DNA of 64,000 nucleotides from CAZJAT01 sp964544145 (GTDB lineage Bacteria > Hydrothermota > 32-111), in the NCBI GenBank assembly GCA_964544145.1, contig CAZJAT010000007.1:12224-76223 (forward strand), read 5' to 3'. Of the stretch, positions 17,378 through 25,322 are shown piece after piece; the first letter of the stretch is position 1, and the number at the start of each line of letters is the position of its first letter. Both the position numbers and the translations under genes were made by a program. A model generated the notes under the pieces. That model made no database searches. It was not told the DNA's origin and saw only the letters and a list, made by a program, of their open reading frames with translations.

Positions 17378-17936
17378 TATAGGCCTTTATAAATGCAGAT
17401 ATAAACCATTTTATGTATTCACTGGAATAAGAGGTAATAATATTCCCACTGATAATTGCATCATATGCCACAAAATCCACATCACTATCCTTGTATTGAT
17501 TATAGATATTATCATTTAGAAACATGCTGATCTTATGATTATCTGTAATTCCCGCATTGAGTAAAATAAGACCTCCTATATCAGTGCTGCCCAATAATCC
17601 GTCTCTATCATTGATTTCTCTGACAATATTCAACAATTTTTCATTGTCCTTGACCCTCAAGATACCCGAATTGCCCGGGATTATCAGAAAATCAATATCT
17701 ATGTTTAATGAATCCAATGAGGTGTAAGGTGTTAAATAAGACCCCTCACTGCTTCTGCAAGTATCATAATTATCGGATATTATGAAATATTTGATGCAAT
17801 GTTCATCCAATGCTTTACTGATAATGCTGAATTGCACCTCATCATAATCAATAGATGGTAGGAATACAGCTCCAACAGGCTGCTCTGCATGAATAAGTAT
17901 GCATAATAATATAAATAGACTTAATAAGTATTTCAT
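17349..17936 (-). CDS. Exported DJ-1/PfpI-like protein lacking the nucleophilic cysteine
   Basis: The 195-residue protein has a signal peptide (about residues 1-17) and then a flavodoxin-like DJ-1/PfpI fold: Val-Gly-Ala-Val-Phe-Leu-Pro start, Asp-Phe-Leu-Ile-Ile-Pro-Gly-Asn-Ser-Gly for the conserved Gly-Gly strand, and Leu-Leu-Asn-Ala-Gly-Ile after the nucleophile elbow. Counting back from Ala-Gly, the position normally held by Cys is Asp in Ser-Thr-Asp-Ile-Gly-Gly. It is therefore probably not a standard glyoxalase or deglycase. It is the first gene of a 17-gene run and has a promoter with almost no leader. Confidence 0.7.
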   Translation of the reverse strand: MKYLLSLFILLCILIHAEQPVGAVFLPSIDYDEVQFSIISKALDEHCIKYFIISDNYDTCRSSEGSYLTPYTSLDSLNIDIDFLIIPGNSGILRVKDNEKLLNIVREINDRDGLLGSTDIGGLILLNAGITDNHKISMFLNDNIYNQYKDSDVDFVAYDAIISGNIITSYSSEYIKWFISAFIKAYNETFDTESK

Positions 17937-17944
17937 AATGTGAA

Positions 17945-17972
17945 ATTATACTATATTAATTTAAATAGTCAA
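17945..17972 (-). promoter_or_regulatory. Sigma70-like promoter of the DJ-1-like gene (leaderless)
   Basis: TTGACT (17967-17972), 16-base spacer, TATAAT (17945-17950). The -10 ends 8 bases before the ATG at 17936. The -35 lies inside the 3' end of the preceding gene. No SD is present. Confidence 0.75.
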
Positions 17973-18822
17973 GAATTCTTATTTTATATAATGTGTCAAT
18001 ATAATTGAATAAACCTGTCAAATATTGATTGAATAATGACTCATTATACTCAATTGCAGCTTCCTGGGCATTAATCATTGATCCATTTTTAAATCTTGTG
18101 ACAAATGTGGAGTAAAGGAAATACACCAATATCCAATCCCTTGATTTCACATAATCCCATGATAATGATATGGGGTCAATACTGAAATTCTGCCTGTTCT
18201 TAATCAATGCATATGCTGTCAAAGCAGTAAACAGTGATGTCACTGTAAAATCCCTTACAGCATTGATATAATCATTATTGTACAATTCCCCCAAACCGGG
18301 CAATATACTGCTCCATGTTATTGCTGTTTGCGGATTTTTCAGACTTATTTCAAGGTATTTTTCTAATACCGATTTCACAGAATCAGGTAATAATTCAGGA
18401 ATAAAATATATCCTATCTTCCTTTACTGTCATTTCTGACAAAAATTCCAATGATACTATAAGTGTATCATCATATTGACGGAATGTCTTTAATTCCATTA
18501 ATGCATTATCATAATATGCTGTTTTAAATAATAGATATGAATTAATGAGAGAGGCATATTGAAGCTGCTCTTTATTGCGTATTTGAAATGATGCCTGTTT
18601 ATACATTGATTCAGATATGTCAGTGAAATCCGATAGAGCATATATTGCAGCAATATCCAGCATATATAATGCTGAATCCTCTATGCCATTAGTAAATTTC
18701 ATTTCCTTATATGCCCCAACTGCCCTGTAATAATCCCCTTCATCCATCAATGAAAGGAATAATGATTCAGAATGAATAATCAATTGAGAGAACAGAATAA
18801 TTATTATTGATAACTGTTTCAT
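17956..18822 (-). CDS. Exported TPR-like/membrane protein, paralogue A
   Basis: I start this 288-residue protein at the ATG at 18822 because it is preceded by an AGAAAGG SD and opens a clean signal peptide; a frame extension reaches 18885 without one. The N-terminal half is helical and TPR-like (Asp-Glu-Gly-Asp-Tyr-Tyr-Arg-Ala-Val). The C-terminal half begins with a Ser-Ile-Leu-Pro-Gly-Leu-Gly-Glu-Leu-Tyr motif leading into hydrophobic helices, as in DUF5683-type proteins. The next upstream gene has the same plan, so the two are tandem duplicates. It overlaps that gene by 56 bases. Function unknown; an envelope role is likely. Confidence 0.7.
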   Translation of the reverse strand: MKQLSIIIILFSQLIIHSESLFLSLMDEGDYYRAVGAYKEMKFTNGIEDSALYMLDIAAIYALSDFTDISESMYKQASFQIRNKEQLQYASLINSYLLFKTAYYDNALMELKTFRQYDDTLIVSLEFLSEMTVKEDRIYFIPELLPDSVKSVLEKYLEISLKNPQTAITWSSILPGLGELYNNDYINAVRDFTVTSLFTALTAYALIKNRQNFSIDPISLSWDYVKSRDWILVYFLYSTFVTRFKNGSMINAQEAAIEYNESLFNQYLTGLFNYIDTLYKIRILDYLN

Positions 18823-19537
18823 AATAAACCTTTCTATGTGATGTAAAATAGAGTCCGGCACTGTTAAAAGCTCCATATAGTTCACCTAAATAAAAGATTC
18901 CCGTTAATGCCGCTGCTCCATACATAAGATAATCATTATTTATCCTATAATAAAAATATGTTGCTACAGCAGGCAGGATAATCGTTGATAGAGAGAATAG
19001 TCCATCGCCTAATCTGTCTGCATAAATACGTCCCATTCCCGGTATTATTGCAGAGAACAACATTGCTAAAGCAGGATTTTTTTTCTGAATATTGAAATAT
19101 TCTTCAGCTATTAAGCTGATCTCTTCATTCTCATTTTCAAATGTCTTTCTGTCTAATTCATCATTAAACAGCAGAGACAGTGTTTTAATGTTTTCCTGTT
19201 TATCATTAAGTGCCTCTATCTCCTTTAATTGTATATGGTTTTCCATTAAAAACAGCACATTAAAATAATTATTCCTTGCAAATTCACTTTCATCTTTAAT
19301 TTCATCAAAATAGAAAAGTGCTGTCTTATAATCCCCCATTTTCACATAACATACACCGAGAAGATTTTTCAATTTCAGTGTATCTGTTATCTCATTTTCA
19401 TAATATGCCTTTTTCAGTTGAGTTACTGTTCTGAAATAATCATGTTCATTGAACAGAAATTGCGCAAAATCCATTGTTCCTGCATAAAAAAACACTGCAA
19501 ATACTGCAAAAGCCGATACTAAAATTGTTTTCTTCAT
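18767..19537 (-). CDS. Exported TPR-like/membrane protein, paralogue B
   Basis: A 256-residue protein with signal peptide (1-19), a TPR-like helical half (His-Asp-Tyr-Phe-Arg-Thr-Val, later Tyr-Val-Lys-Met-Gly-Asp-Tyr-Lys-Thr-Ala), and a C-terminal membrane part opening with Ser-Ala-Ile-Ile-Pro-Gly-Met-Gly-Arg-Ile-Tyr. The same order of elements is found in paralogue A. The Pro-Gly-x-Gly-x-x-Tyr motif is shared with DUF5683-like inner-membrane proteins. It lies 10 bases downstream of yidD, which points to a joint role in envelope assembly; that is inference. Confidence 0.72.
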   Translation of the reverse strand: MKKTILVSAFAVFAVFFYAGTMDFAQFLFNEHDYFRTVTQLKKAYYENEITDTLKLKNLLGVCYVKMGDYKTALFYFDEIKDESEFARNNYFNVLFLMENHIQLKEIEALNDKQENIKTLSLLFNDELDRKTFENENEEISLIAEEYFNIQKKNPALAMLFSAIIPGMGRIYADRLGDGLFSLSTIILPAVATYFYYRINNDYLMYGAAALTGIFYLGELYGAFNSAGLYFTSHRKVYYETVINNNYSVLSIDYSF

Positions 19538-19547
19538 TATATCTCCT

Positions 19548-19970
19548 TCACGGATTATCTATAATCTTATAGCCGCGTTTTTTTGTTAATACAATGTCAC
19601 CATAATACAGGAACATATAATCCCTTGCAGAGAAGTTACATCTCTGTAATCTGTCAATACCCATCAGCAAACCAATTGGACCATATTTTCTTATTGATTT
19701 GAACATATAATTTGAACAACTGGGGGTAAAGTTACACACTTCGCCCTGAGCCGGGGAAATAGCTGTCTGATAGAAACGGATTGCACCCAATGCAATAACA
19801 GCAAGAGCATTATCAGATAATGTTTTACTATACTCCTCTTGGTAGAAAATATTTACTGTGTCTCTGACATCAAAGGGCTTTTCCAGATATTCCAGAGCTG
19901 TTAAATTGAGAGCTGATATCAGCAATAAAATAGGAAACATTTTTTTTATCCATTGAAAATCCTGCAGCAT
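19548..19970 (-). CDS. yidD: YidD-family membrane insertion factor with signal peptide
   Basis: Residues about 60-115 are a YidD domain: Ala-Ile-Arg-Phe-Tyr-Gln-x-Ala-Ile-Ser-Pro, then Cys-x-Phe-x-Pro-Ser-Cys-Ser-x-Tyr, then Gly-x-x-x-Gly-x-x-Arg-x-x-Arg-Cys with the third conserved Cys. YidD normally helps YidC insert inner-membrane proteins and is about 70-90 residues long. This one is 140 residues and has an N-terminal signal-like helix (residues 11-26) plus a 35-residue linker. The start is supported by a strong GGGGAGG SD 8 bases upstream, although it overlaps the DHH gene by 101 bases. An internal ATG at 19940 is the alternative. Confidence 0.85.
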   Translation of the reverse strand: MLQDFQWIKKMFPILLLISALNLTALEYLEKPFDVRDTVNIFYQEEYSKTLSDNALAVIALGAIRFYQTAISPAQGEVCNFTPSCSNYMFKSIRKYGPIGLLMGIDRLQRCNFSARDYMFLYYGDIVLTKKRGYKIIDNP

Positions 19971-21030
19971 TTTTATGGCCTCCCCATGATGTGAAATAAT
20001 GTGAATACTGTTTTAAAATATTCACCCAGTTAATTGATATGCTCCTTACTTCACCTGACAGTTCATTGCCCTTTTTCCCTATTACAAGTACCGGTTTCTG
20101 CATTTTCCTTGATATGAATGATGCAACAATACCTGCATATATACCCTTGAGTTCAGGATTATAATGAACAATTATGCTGTCATTTTTATTTATTTTTTTG
20201 ATCTCACGTTTACATAAGGATTGGAAATATCTTATCTGCTTCTTCCCCTTTTGCGCCATTTCAGATAATAATATATTTTTTTTTCTTTCAGAAATATGTT
20301 GCTTTGTATATATGTCTATAATTGCACTTTTATTTCTATATGTCTTTGATTGATGGAATAGACTGCATAAACTGATTCCATTCAATTCCTCTCTGCTGAG
20401 TTCAGGATAATATTCATCCAATGCTCTTTTCATCTTACTTATATATCTATTAAAACCGGTTATCCTCACCCTGTCGCATATAGTTCCTATGGAAGCCATT
20501 GCTGAATAATGAGGTTTTATTTTCAATACATTATCATAAGTTGTGTATTTCATCATTTGTTTTTCTATATATATTGCAAATATAAGAGCAACACCTGCTC
20601 CGGAAAGATTTCTGAAATATTCTGCTTTTAATTTATGAGGATTGATAAGCGGTATTTCAGCAGCAGGCATCCTATATGGTATATGATGGTCAGTAATTAT
20701 GATATTTATTCCCTCTCCTCTGACATATTCCTGCTCTTCAATATTAACTGTTCCGCAATCAACAGTGATAACAAGATCAATACCCTTTTTAATAAATTCT
20801 CTCAATTGTTTCTTATGAAGACCTATGCCGTGTTTTTCTCTTGAAGGAATAAAATATAATGTATCAAATCCGAGGGATTTCAGTGAATTTACCAATATTA
20901 TAGTAGCTGTCATTCCATCAGGGTCTTCATCACCCCATACAAGTATCTTGTTTGATTTTTTTATCATTGACAGTGCATTTGAAAAAACTCTGTCTTTGAA
21001 ATAATCAGCTCTCAGTATTTTTTTATCCAT
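19870..21030 (-). CDS. RecJ-like DHH phosphoesterase (second copy)
   Basis: The 386-residue protein has DHH motif I as Asp-Glu-Asp-Pro-Asp-Gly, the Asp-Cys-Gly motif, Thr-Asp-His-His, and a DHHA1 domain with Trp-Gly-Gly-His-Lys-Asn-Ala-Ala-Gly. It lacks the C-terminal OB domain and some insertions of the full RecJ encoded at 6996-8702 (568 residues). It is likely a single-strand exonuclease or nanoRNase-like enzyme; the substrate cannot be told. It overlaps scpA by 19 bases and yidD by 101 bases. Confidence 0.82.
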   Translation of the reverse strand: MDKKILRADYFKDRVFSNALSMIKKSNKILVWGDEDPDGMTATIILVNSLKSLGFDTLYFIPSREKHGIGLHKKQLREFIKKGIDLVITVDCGTVNIEEQEYVRGEGINIIITDHHIPYRMPAAEIPLINPHKLKAEYFRNLSGAGVALIFAIYIEKQMMKYTTYDNVLKIKPHYSAMASIGTICDRVRITGFNRYISKMKRALDEYYPELSREELNGISLCSLFHQSKTYRNKSAIIDIYTKQHISERKKNILLSEMAQKGKKQIRYFQSLCKREIKKINKNDSIIVHYNPELKGIYAGIVASFISRKMQKPVLVIGKKGNELSGEVRSISINWVNILKQYSHYFTSWGGHKNAAGFSMDKKNVSYFIADISSQFNSSGISGKAL

Positions 21031-21713
21031 ATAGATTCAAACTGTTCTTTCTGAAGAATTTTAATAATATGTTTATTTGTCATTTCAAGTATTGCAATAA
21101 ATGTAAGAACAATATCATAAACTGTTGTCAGTGAGCCCATATAATCTGATATATTCATTTCATCTGTTTCTTCTACTAATCCCATAATCTCGCTTATTTT
21201 CTCACTTATTGTCATTTTTTTCTGATGCATCCTGTAAGATGTCAGAGAAATCCCTCTTTTCAGTATTGGTGTGAATACATTCATAAGGTCTACAATGGAT
21301 AATTCCTCTTCTTCAACTGTTTCTCTGAATTGAACAGTTATGTTTCTCCCGAACAGACGTCTTGCTTCTGATTCTATATTTCTGAATAACTCGCTTGCAT
21401 GCTTTATTTTCTGATATTCCAGCAGTCTGTCAATAAGCGGCTGTCTCGGATCATCAACATCTTCATTGTCACCATAACGGGGAAGCAGGCAGGCAGCCTT
21501 TATCTTAATCAATGTTGATGCCATAACTATATATTCACTTGCAACTTCCAATTCAAGTTTCTGCATTTCATCTATATAATTAAGATATTCCTCAGTGATC
21601 ATAGTTACATTTATATCATAAATATCAATCTCATTCTTATTGATTAAATAGAGCAATAGATCCAGCGGTCCTTCAAATTGATCTATTTTTACAAGCAGTG
21701 CATTATCGGGCAT
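21012..21713 (-). CDS. scpA: Segregation and condensation protein A
   Basis: ScpA is the kleisin of the bacterial SMC condensin. The 233-residue length is normal. The N-terminal domain has the diagnostic Phe-Glu-Gly-Pro-Leu-Asp-Leu-Leu-Leu-Tyr-Leu-Ile, then Ile-Asp-Ile-Tyr-Asp-Ile and Leu-Ile-Lys-Ile-Lys-Ala-x-x-Leu-Leu-Pro. The C-terminal winged-helix end (Phe-Ile-Ala-Ile-Leu-Glu-Met) is also present. No scpB is adjacent. Its start codon shares one base with the stop of the PorV-like gene. Confidence 0.92.
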   Translation of the reverse strand: MPDNALLVKIDQFEGPLDLLLYLINKNEIDIYDINVTMITEEYLNYIDEMQKLELEVASEYIVMASTLIKIKAACLLPRYGDNEDVDDPRQPLIDRLLEYQKIKHASELFRNIESEARRLFGRNITVQFRETVEEEELSIVDLMNVFTPILKRGISLTSYRMHQKKMTISEKISEIMGLVEETDEMNISDYMGSLTTVYDIVLTFIAILEMTNKHIIKILQKEQFESIWIKKY

Positions 21714-22996
21714 CAGAATTCCACCTTTATTCCAATGGAATGGGCTATGCCCAGTTCTCCCCAGAATTTCGCAGCATAGTCGATTTCATATCCCATATAA
21801 GACAAGCCAAAGCCTGCTGATAAACCTGCTACAAGGTCCAGGGATGTTCCGCTGTACAGCATTTGTTTATCTGATGATATGCCGCCTCTTATTACAAAGC
21901 CCAATTGGTCAACAAAAGTTTTTTCTTTTGTCTTATTTTCTTCAATAATATATTCTTTTTCTGAATTTGTTACATTCTCAATATTCTCGGTTTCTTCCTC
22001 TGTCTTCTCCAATTGCTCCAGATAATCGGCATATGATAAATAACCGGCATTATCTTCTTCTGTTTCTTTCTCCGTTTCATTATCAACTTCTTCAGTCACT
22101 TCTTCTGCAATTGTTTCATTAATTGCTTCCGTATTATCCTCGGATATTATTTCATCTGTTTCAGAAGACATCTCTTCAACAATTTTTTCAGACAATGTAT
22201 CTGATGCCATTTCCTCAATTTCTTTGTCAATTACAAAACTTGCTGCTTCACTTTCAATATCATTATTTGACATATCTGCATCATTGTTCTGCATTTGAAG
22301 TATATTCAATTCAATTCCAATAGAATAAAAATAGTCAGAATCTAAGATCTTACCGGCATCGGCATACAGAGTAATAGGTTTAGTCTCATTTCCGAGCCTA
22401 ATACCGCCTATAATCCTTGCAGGAAGTAATGTTATACCATTTTTATAAGCAGCTCCTATATTCCCTGCATAGAGCCCAAAATTCACAATATCATTGAGCT
22501 TATATATTATGCCTGCTGAAATGGCTCCTGCAAACTGATTATAATCAAGTATATTTTCCAACCCAATCAGCGCACTTGCCCCTATTTTTATCTTATCATC
22601 AATAGAATGTCCATATGATACATTGCCAAGCAGTACATTGCCGGAAAAATTGCCAATATAATTGTCAAGTGAATCCCTCTGTTCCATTTGTCCAGAATTA
22701 AAGTATTTAATGCCATATCTCATATCTTCGGTGTTAAATTCAAAATAACCAAGGTGTGAACTTGCTATATGGCTTGTATATGAGATATAGAGATCATTTG
22801 AAGTGTTAAAACATACTGAAGCAGGATTGAATATATCGCGATGATTTCCATATGCTGCAGCAGATGACATGGATAATGCGCTGCTTATAGGCGATACAGC
22901 AATATTGATATATGTGAAAGGCAGTTCTCCGGGATCATATTGGGCATTCAGGATAATTGAAGCAGCAATGGCAAGAGTGATTAATATTTTTTTCAT
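21713..22996 (-). CDS. PorV/PorQ-type outer-membrane beta-barrel protein with acidic insert
   Basis: Signal peptide (1-18), then a barrel that fits the UPF0164/PorV-PorQ family: Ala-Ala-Ala-Tyr-Gly-Asn-His-Arg-Asp-Ile-Phe-Asn-Pro-Ala-Ser near 46-60, alternating strands to about 234, and a final C-terminal strand ending in Phe. Between residues about 236 and 360 the barrel is interrupted by about 125 residues that are very rich in Glu, Asp, Thr and Asn. PorV shuttles T9SS cargo in Bacteroidetes; PorQ and relatives are T9SS-linked. Family membership is likely, the exact role is not. It lies one base from fbp, downstream of it. Confidence 0.72.
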   Translation of the reverse strand: MKKILITLAIAASIILNAQYDPGELPFTYINIAVSPISSALSMSSAAAYGNHRDIFNPASVCFNTSNDLYISYTSHIASSHLGYFEFNTEDMRYGIKYFNSGQMEQRDSLDNYIGNFSGNVLLGNVSYGHSIDDKIKIGASALIGLENILDYNQFAGAISAGIIYKLNDIVNFGLYAGNIGAAYKNGITLLPARIIGGIRLGNETKPITLYADAGKILDSDYFYSIGIELNILQMQNNDADMSNNDIESEAASFVIDKEIEEMASDTLSEKIVEEMSSETDEIISEDNTEAINETIAEEVTEEVDNETEKETEEDNAGYLSYADYLEQLEKTEEETENIENVTNSEKEYIIEENKTKEKTFVDQLGFVIRGGISSDKQMLYSGTSLDLVAGLSAGFGLSYMGYEIDYAAKFWGELGIAHSIGIKVEF

Positions 22997-22997
22997 C

Positions 22998-23996
22998 CTA
23001 ACTCCTGTTAAGATATTCTAAAACTGTGTTTATGTATTCCGTATTTCCTATATACAATGGCTCCCTCTGATGAATCATTTCAGGCTGAATATCCAGTATG
23101 TTCTTTTCACCATTTATTGCAGAACCGCCAGCCTGCTCTATGACCATAGCCAGAGGATTGGCTTCATACATTAGGCGTAGTTTTCCTCTTGGTTTTTCCT
23201 TTATTTTATAGTCAAGCGGATACATGAAAATACCGCCATATAACAGATTCCTATGAAAATCCGCAACAAGTGATCCTATGTATCTGAGACTGAATGGTTT
23301 TTCTGATTCATTGAGAAAATAATTACACATATTCTGTGTCTCTTTATCCCAATATCTAAAATTACCCTCATTGACTGATATTATTTTTTTACTCTTCTCC
23401 GGTAATTTCATATTTTTGTGCGACAGAATAAATTCGCCAATAGTCGGATCAAGAGTGAATCCGTGTACACCTTCACCGGTTGTGAACACAAGCATTGTTG
23501 ATGAACCATACAGAATATAACCTGCGGCAACCTGTTCCCTTCCTTTTCTGAGAAAATCCATTTCTGTTATTTCTCCATCTTTTCTCAATTTGTAAATGGA
23601 AAAGATTGTGCCTATTGAAACATTAACATCAATATTTGATGAGCCGTCAAGGGGATCAAATAATACACAGTATTTTGCTTCTGTGTGATCTTCAAAATAA
23701 ACCGGTTCTGCCATCTCCTCTGAAGCTATTCCGCCTACTGTCTGATTGCGTGACAGAATACTGACCATTATGTCATTGGAGAAATCATCAAGCTTCTGTA
23801 CCTGTTCACCCTGCACATTCTCATGCCCGGATAATCCCAATATCTCCACAAGTCCTGCTTTATTTACTTCTCTGGAAATGATTTTGCTTCCCAGAACAAT
23901 GTCGCTCAGTAATAATGTGAAATCCCCCTTTGCATATGGGAATTTCTTCTGTTCATTTAATATATAATGTTGAAGCTGAACTGAATTTTTATTCAT
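22998..23996 (-). CDS. fbp: Fructose-1,6-bisphosphatase, class 1
   Basis: It dephosphorylates fructose 1,6-bisphosphate in gluconeogenesis. At 332 residues it has the metal site Phe-Asp-Pro-Leu-Asp-Gly-Ser-Ser-Asn-Ile-Asp (about 112-122), the Gly-Thr-Ile-Phe-Ser-Ile segment after it, and the C-terminal Gly-Lys-Leu-Arg-Leu-Met-Tyr-Glu-x-Asn-Pro block. All are class 1 features. The gene is in an operon with a HAD hydrolase upstream (12-base gap) and the PorV-like gene downstream; the pairing seems unrelated in function. Confidence 0.93.
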   Translation of the reverse strand: MNKNSVQLQHYILNEQKKFPYAKGDFTLLLSDIVLGSKIISREVNKAGLVEILGLSGHENVQGEQVQKLDDFSNDIMVSILSRNQTVGGIASEEMAEPVYFEDHTEAKYCVLFDPLDGSSNIDVNVSIGTIFSIYKLRKDGEITEMDFLRKGREQVAAGYILYGSSTMLVFTTGEGVHGFTLDPTIGEFILSHKNMKLPEKSKKIISVNEGNFRYWDKETQNMCNYFLNESEKPFSLRYIGSLVADFHRNLLYGGIFMYPLDYKIKEKPRGKLRLMYEANPLAMVIEQAGGSAINGEKNILDIQPEMIHQREPLYIGNTEYINTVLEYLNRS

Positions 23997-24008
23997 ATTC
24001 TCTCCTTT

Positions 24009-24734
24009 TTATATTGATTTTATAAAAGCAAATATATCTTCCGTATTATGCGTTTCAAATGAAGGTTTTGCCCTGGAATCATCATTGTTTTTGAATTCCT
24101 CTTTCCTGAAATGAACAGAATGCATACCTGTTTTACTGGCGCCCTCTATATCAGTACTGAGCAGATCTCCTATATGCAGAGCTTCATCGGGTTTAATATC
24201 AAAATAATTGAGTGTATGCATGAAGATTCTTACATCCGGTTTACTGACACCCATTTCATCAGAAAAAGCAAAAAATGAGAAATATTCTGCCACATTGAGT
24301 TTTTTAAGCAATAATCTGAGATAACGTCCCGGCGTATATCCGGCATCTGAAATAATGGCAAGCGAATAATGGGTATATAGATTTTTCAGCAGATCTTCAA
24401 TGCCTTCAATCAGACAATTATCCGATGTCAATAATGATGACTCCAAATATTTAACTATACGTAAAAAATCAGCTTTTCCCCTTTCTATGTTCATATATTC
24501 AAAAACCTTTGCAGTCATTGCATTGGAAGTGGGTGTATAATGTCTGTTATGCCACTCCTTCATAAAATACTTCCATGAATAATCCAATGCATTATATATG
24601 CTCTCTTCGCTGGGATTATGACCGTTTTCAGAAAGGATGTTCTGTATGTATTTCACTCGTTTTGCATTGAGCTCATCAGAATGATTTCCGGATACAATTG
24701 TATTCCATAAATCAAATGTTATCAATTTAATCAT
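24009..24734 (-). CDS. HAD-superfamily hydrolase
   Basis: The 241-residue protein has HAD motif I Phe-Asp-Leu-Trp-Asn-Thr (8-13), motif II Ile-Ile-Ser-Asp-Ala, and motif III-IV Ser-Lys-Pro-Asp followed by His-Ile-Gly-Asp-Leu-Leu-x-Thr-Asp-Ile-Glu-Gly-Ala. The second Asp of motif I is replaced by Trp, a form seen in haloacid-dehalogenase-like and some uncharacterised members. The cap is helical (residues about 20-95). The substrate cannot be predicted. It overlaps the upstream gene by 4 bases. Confidence 0.85.
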   Translation of the reverse strand: MIKLITFDLWNTIVSGNHSDELNAKRVKYIQNILSENGHNPSEESIYNALDYSWKYFMKEWHNRHYTPTSNAMTAKVFEYMNIERGKADFLRIVKYLESSLLTSDNCLIEGIEDLLKNLYTHYSLAIISDAGYTPGRYLRLLLKKLNVAEYFSFFAFSDEMGVSKPDVRIFMHTLNYFDIKPDEALHIGDLLSTDIEGASKTGMHSVHFRKEEFKNNDDSRAKPSFETHNTEDIFAFIKSI

Positions 24735-25279
24735 AGAAGATTGAAATTTTTTCCGGTTAAATTATCTTTTTTAGTCATTTCAATAACTTTTAATACAGTA
24801 TTCTTAATATCATTTTCAATACTGTCTAAATTGCTGAGCTGCTCTTTGAGAGAATCATTCTCCGGGTCCCTCAGCAGAGCTGATTCCAATGATTTTCTCA
24901 TCATATATGTGATCTTTGAATTTGTTCTCTCTAAAAAAGCCCTGTTGCGGACAGATAGAGCATGATAATATGGCGATTCATTCTCCGATACTAATGTGAA
25001 AGCTAAAAAAGCATGATAAGGCGAATTTTTTATTAGAAAATAGAATGATATAAAATATGCAATCTCCGAATCATTTTCGCTCACCCTGTTGAGAAGACGT
25101 ATAAGATTGATATATTTTTCTTCATCCATAACAGAATACATATAAGCCATAAGACGGATGAGCACTTTTCTGTCAGTAATTTCATCCTTGACTATTGCAT
25201 CATATATATAATTAATAACCTCAGTGTCATTTTTCCATAATGCATTCAGTAAAAATGCATAATTTATGCCTTTATCCAT
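24731..25279 (-). CDS. Helical hypothetical protein, first gene of an operon
   Basis: I place the start at the ATG at 25279, giving 182 residues. The frame is open to a TTG at 25315, but that TTG lies in the likely -35 box of the promoter. The sequence is helical with Tyr/Leu-rich segments reminiscent of degenerate TPR or HEAT repeats, no signal peptide and no catalytic motif. It heads the operon with the HAD hydrolase, fbp, the PorV-like gene and yidD. There is no SD; the -10 box ends 7 bases before the ATG. Function unknown. Confidence 0.65.
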   Translation of the reverse strand: MDKGINYAFLLNALWKNDTEVINYIYDAIVKDEITDRKVLIRLMAYMYSVMDEEKYINLIRLLNRVSENDSEIAYFISFYFLIKNSPYHAFLAFTLVSENESPYYHALSVRNRAFLERTNSKITYMMRKSLESALLRDPENDSLKEQLSNLDSIENDIKNTVLKVIEMTKKDNLTGKNFNLL

Positions 25280-25286
25280 AATAATT

Positions 25287-25315
25287 AATATATATTTTAT
25301 ATATATGAATGTCAA
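25287..25315 (-). promoter_or_regulatory. Sigma70-like promoter of the hypothetical/HAD/fbp unit (leaderless)
   Basis: TTGACA (25310-25315), 17-base spacer, TATATT (25287-25292), then 7 bases to the ATG at 25279. No SD. It occupies almost the whole 43-base gap after xerC. Confidence 0.75.
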
Positions 25316-25322
25316 TAGACAA

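Noticed and set aside
18823..18885. Extended start for the TPR-like paralogue A
   Set aside because: The extension has no SD and would put a polar segment in front of a clean signal peptide; the ATG at 18822 has AGAAAGG just upstream.
19870..19970. Frameshift or fusion between the RecJ-like gene and yidD (101-base overlap)
   Set aside because: Both proteins have complete domains and yidD has a strong SD inside the upstream gene, so this is overlap, not breakage.
25280..25315. TTG start for the hypothetical gene at 25315
   Set aside because: The TTG is part of the TTGACA box and the region reads as a promoter; the ATG at 25279 fits better.
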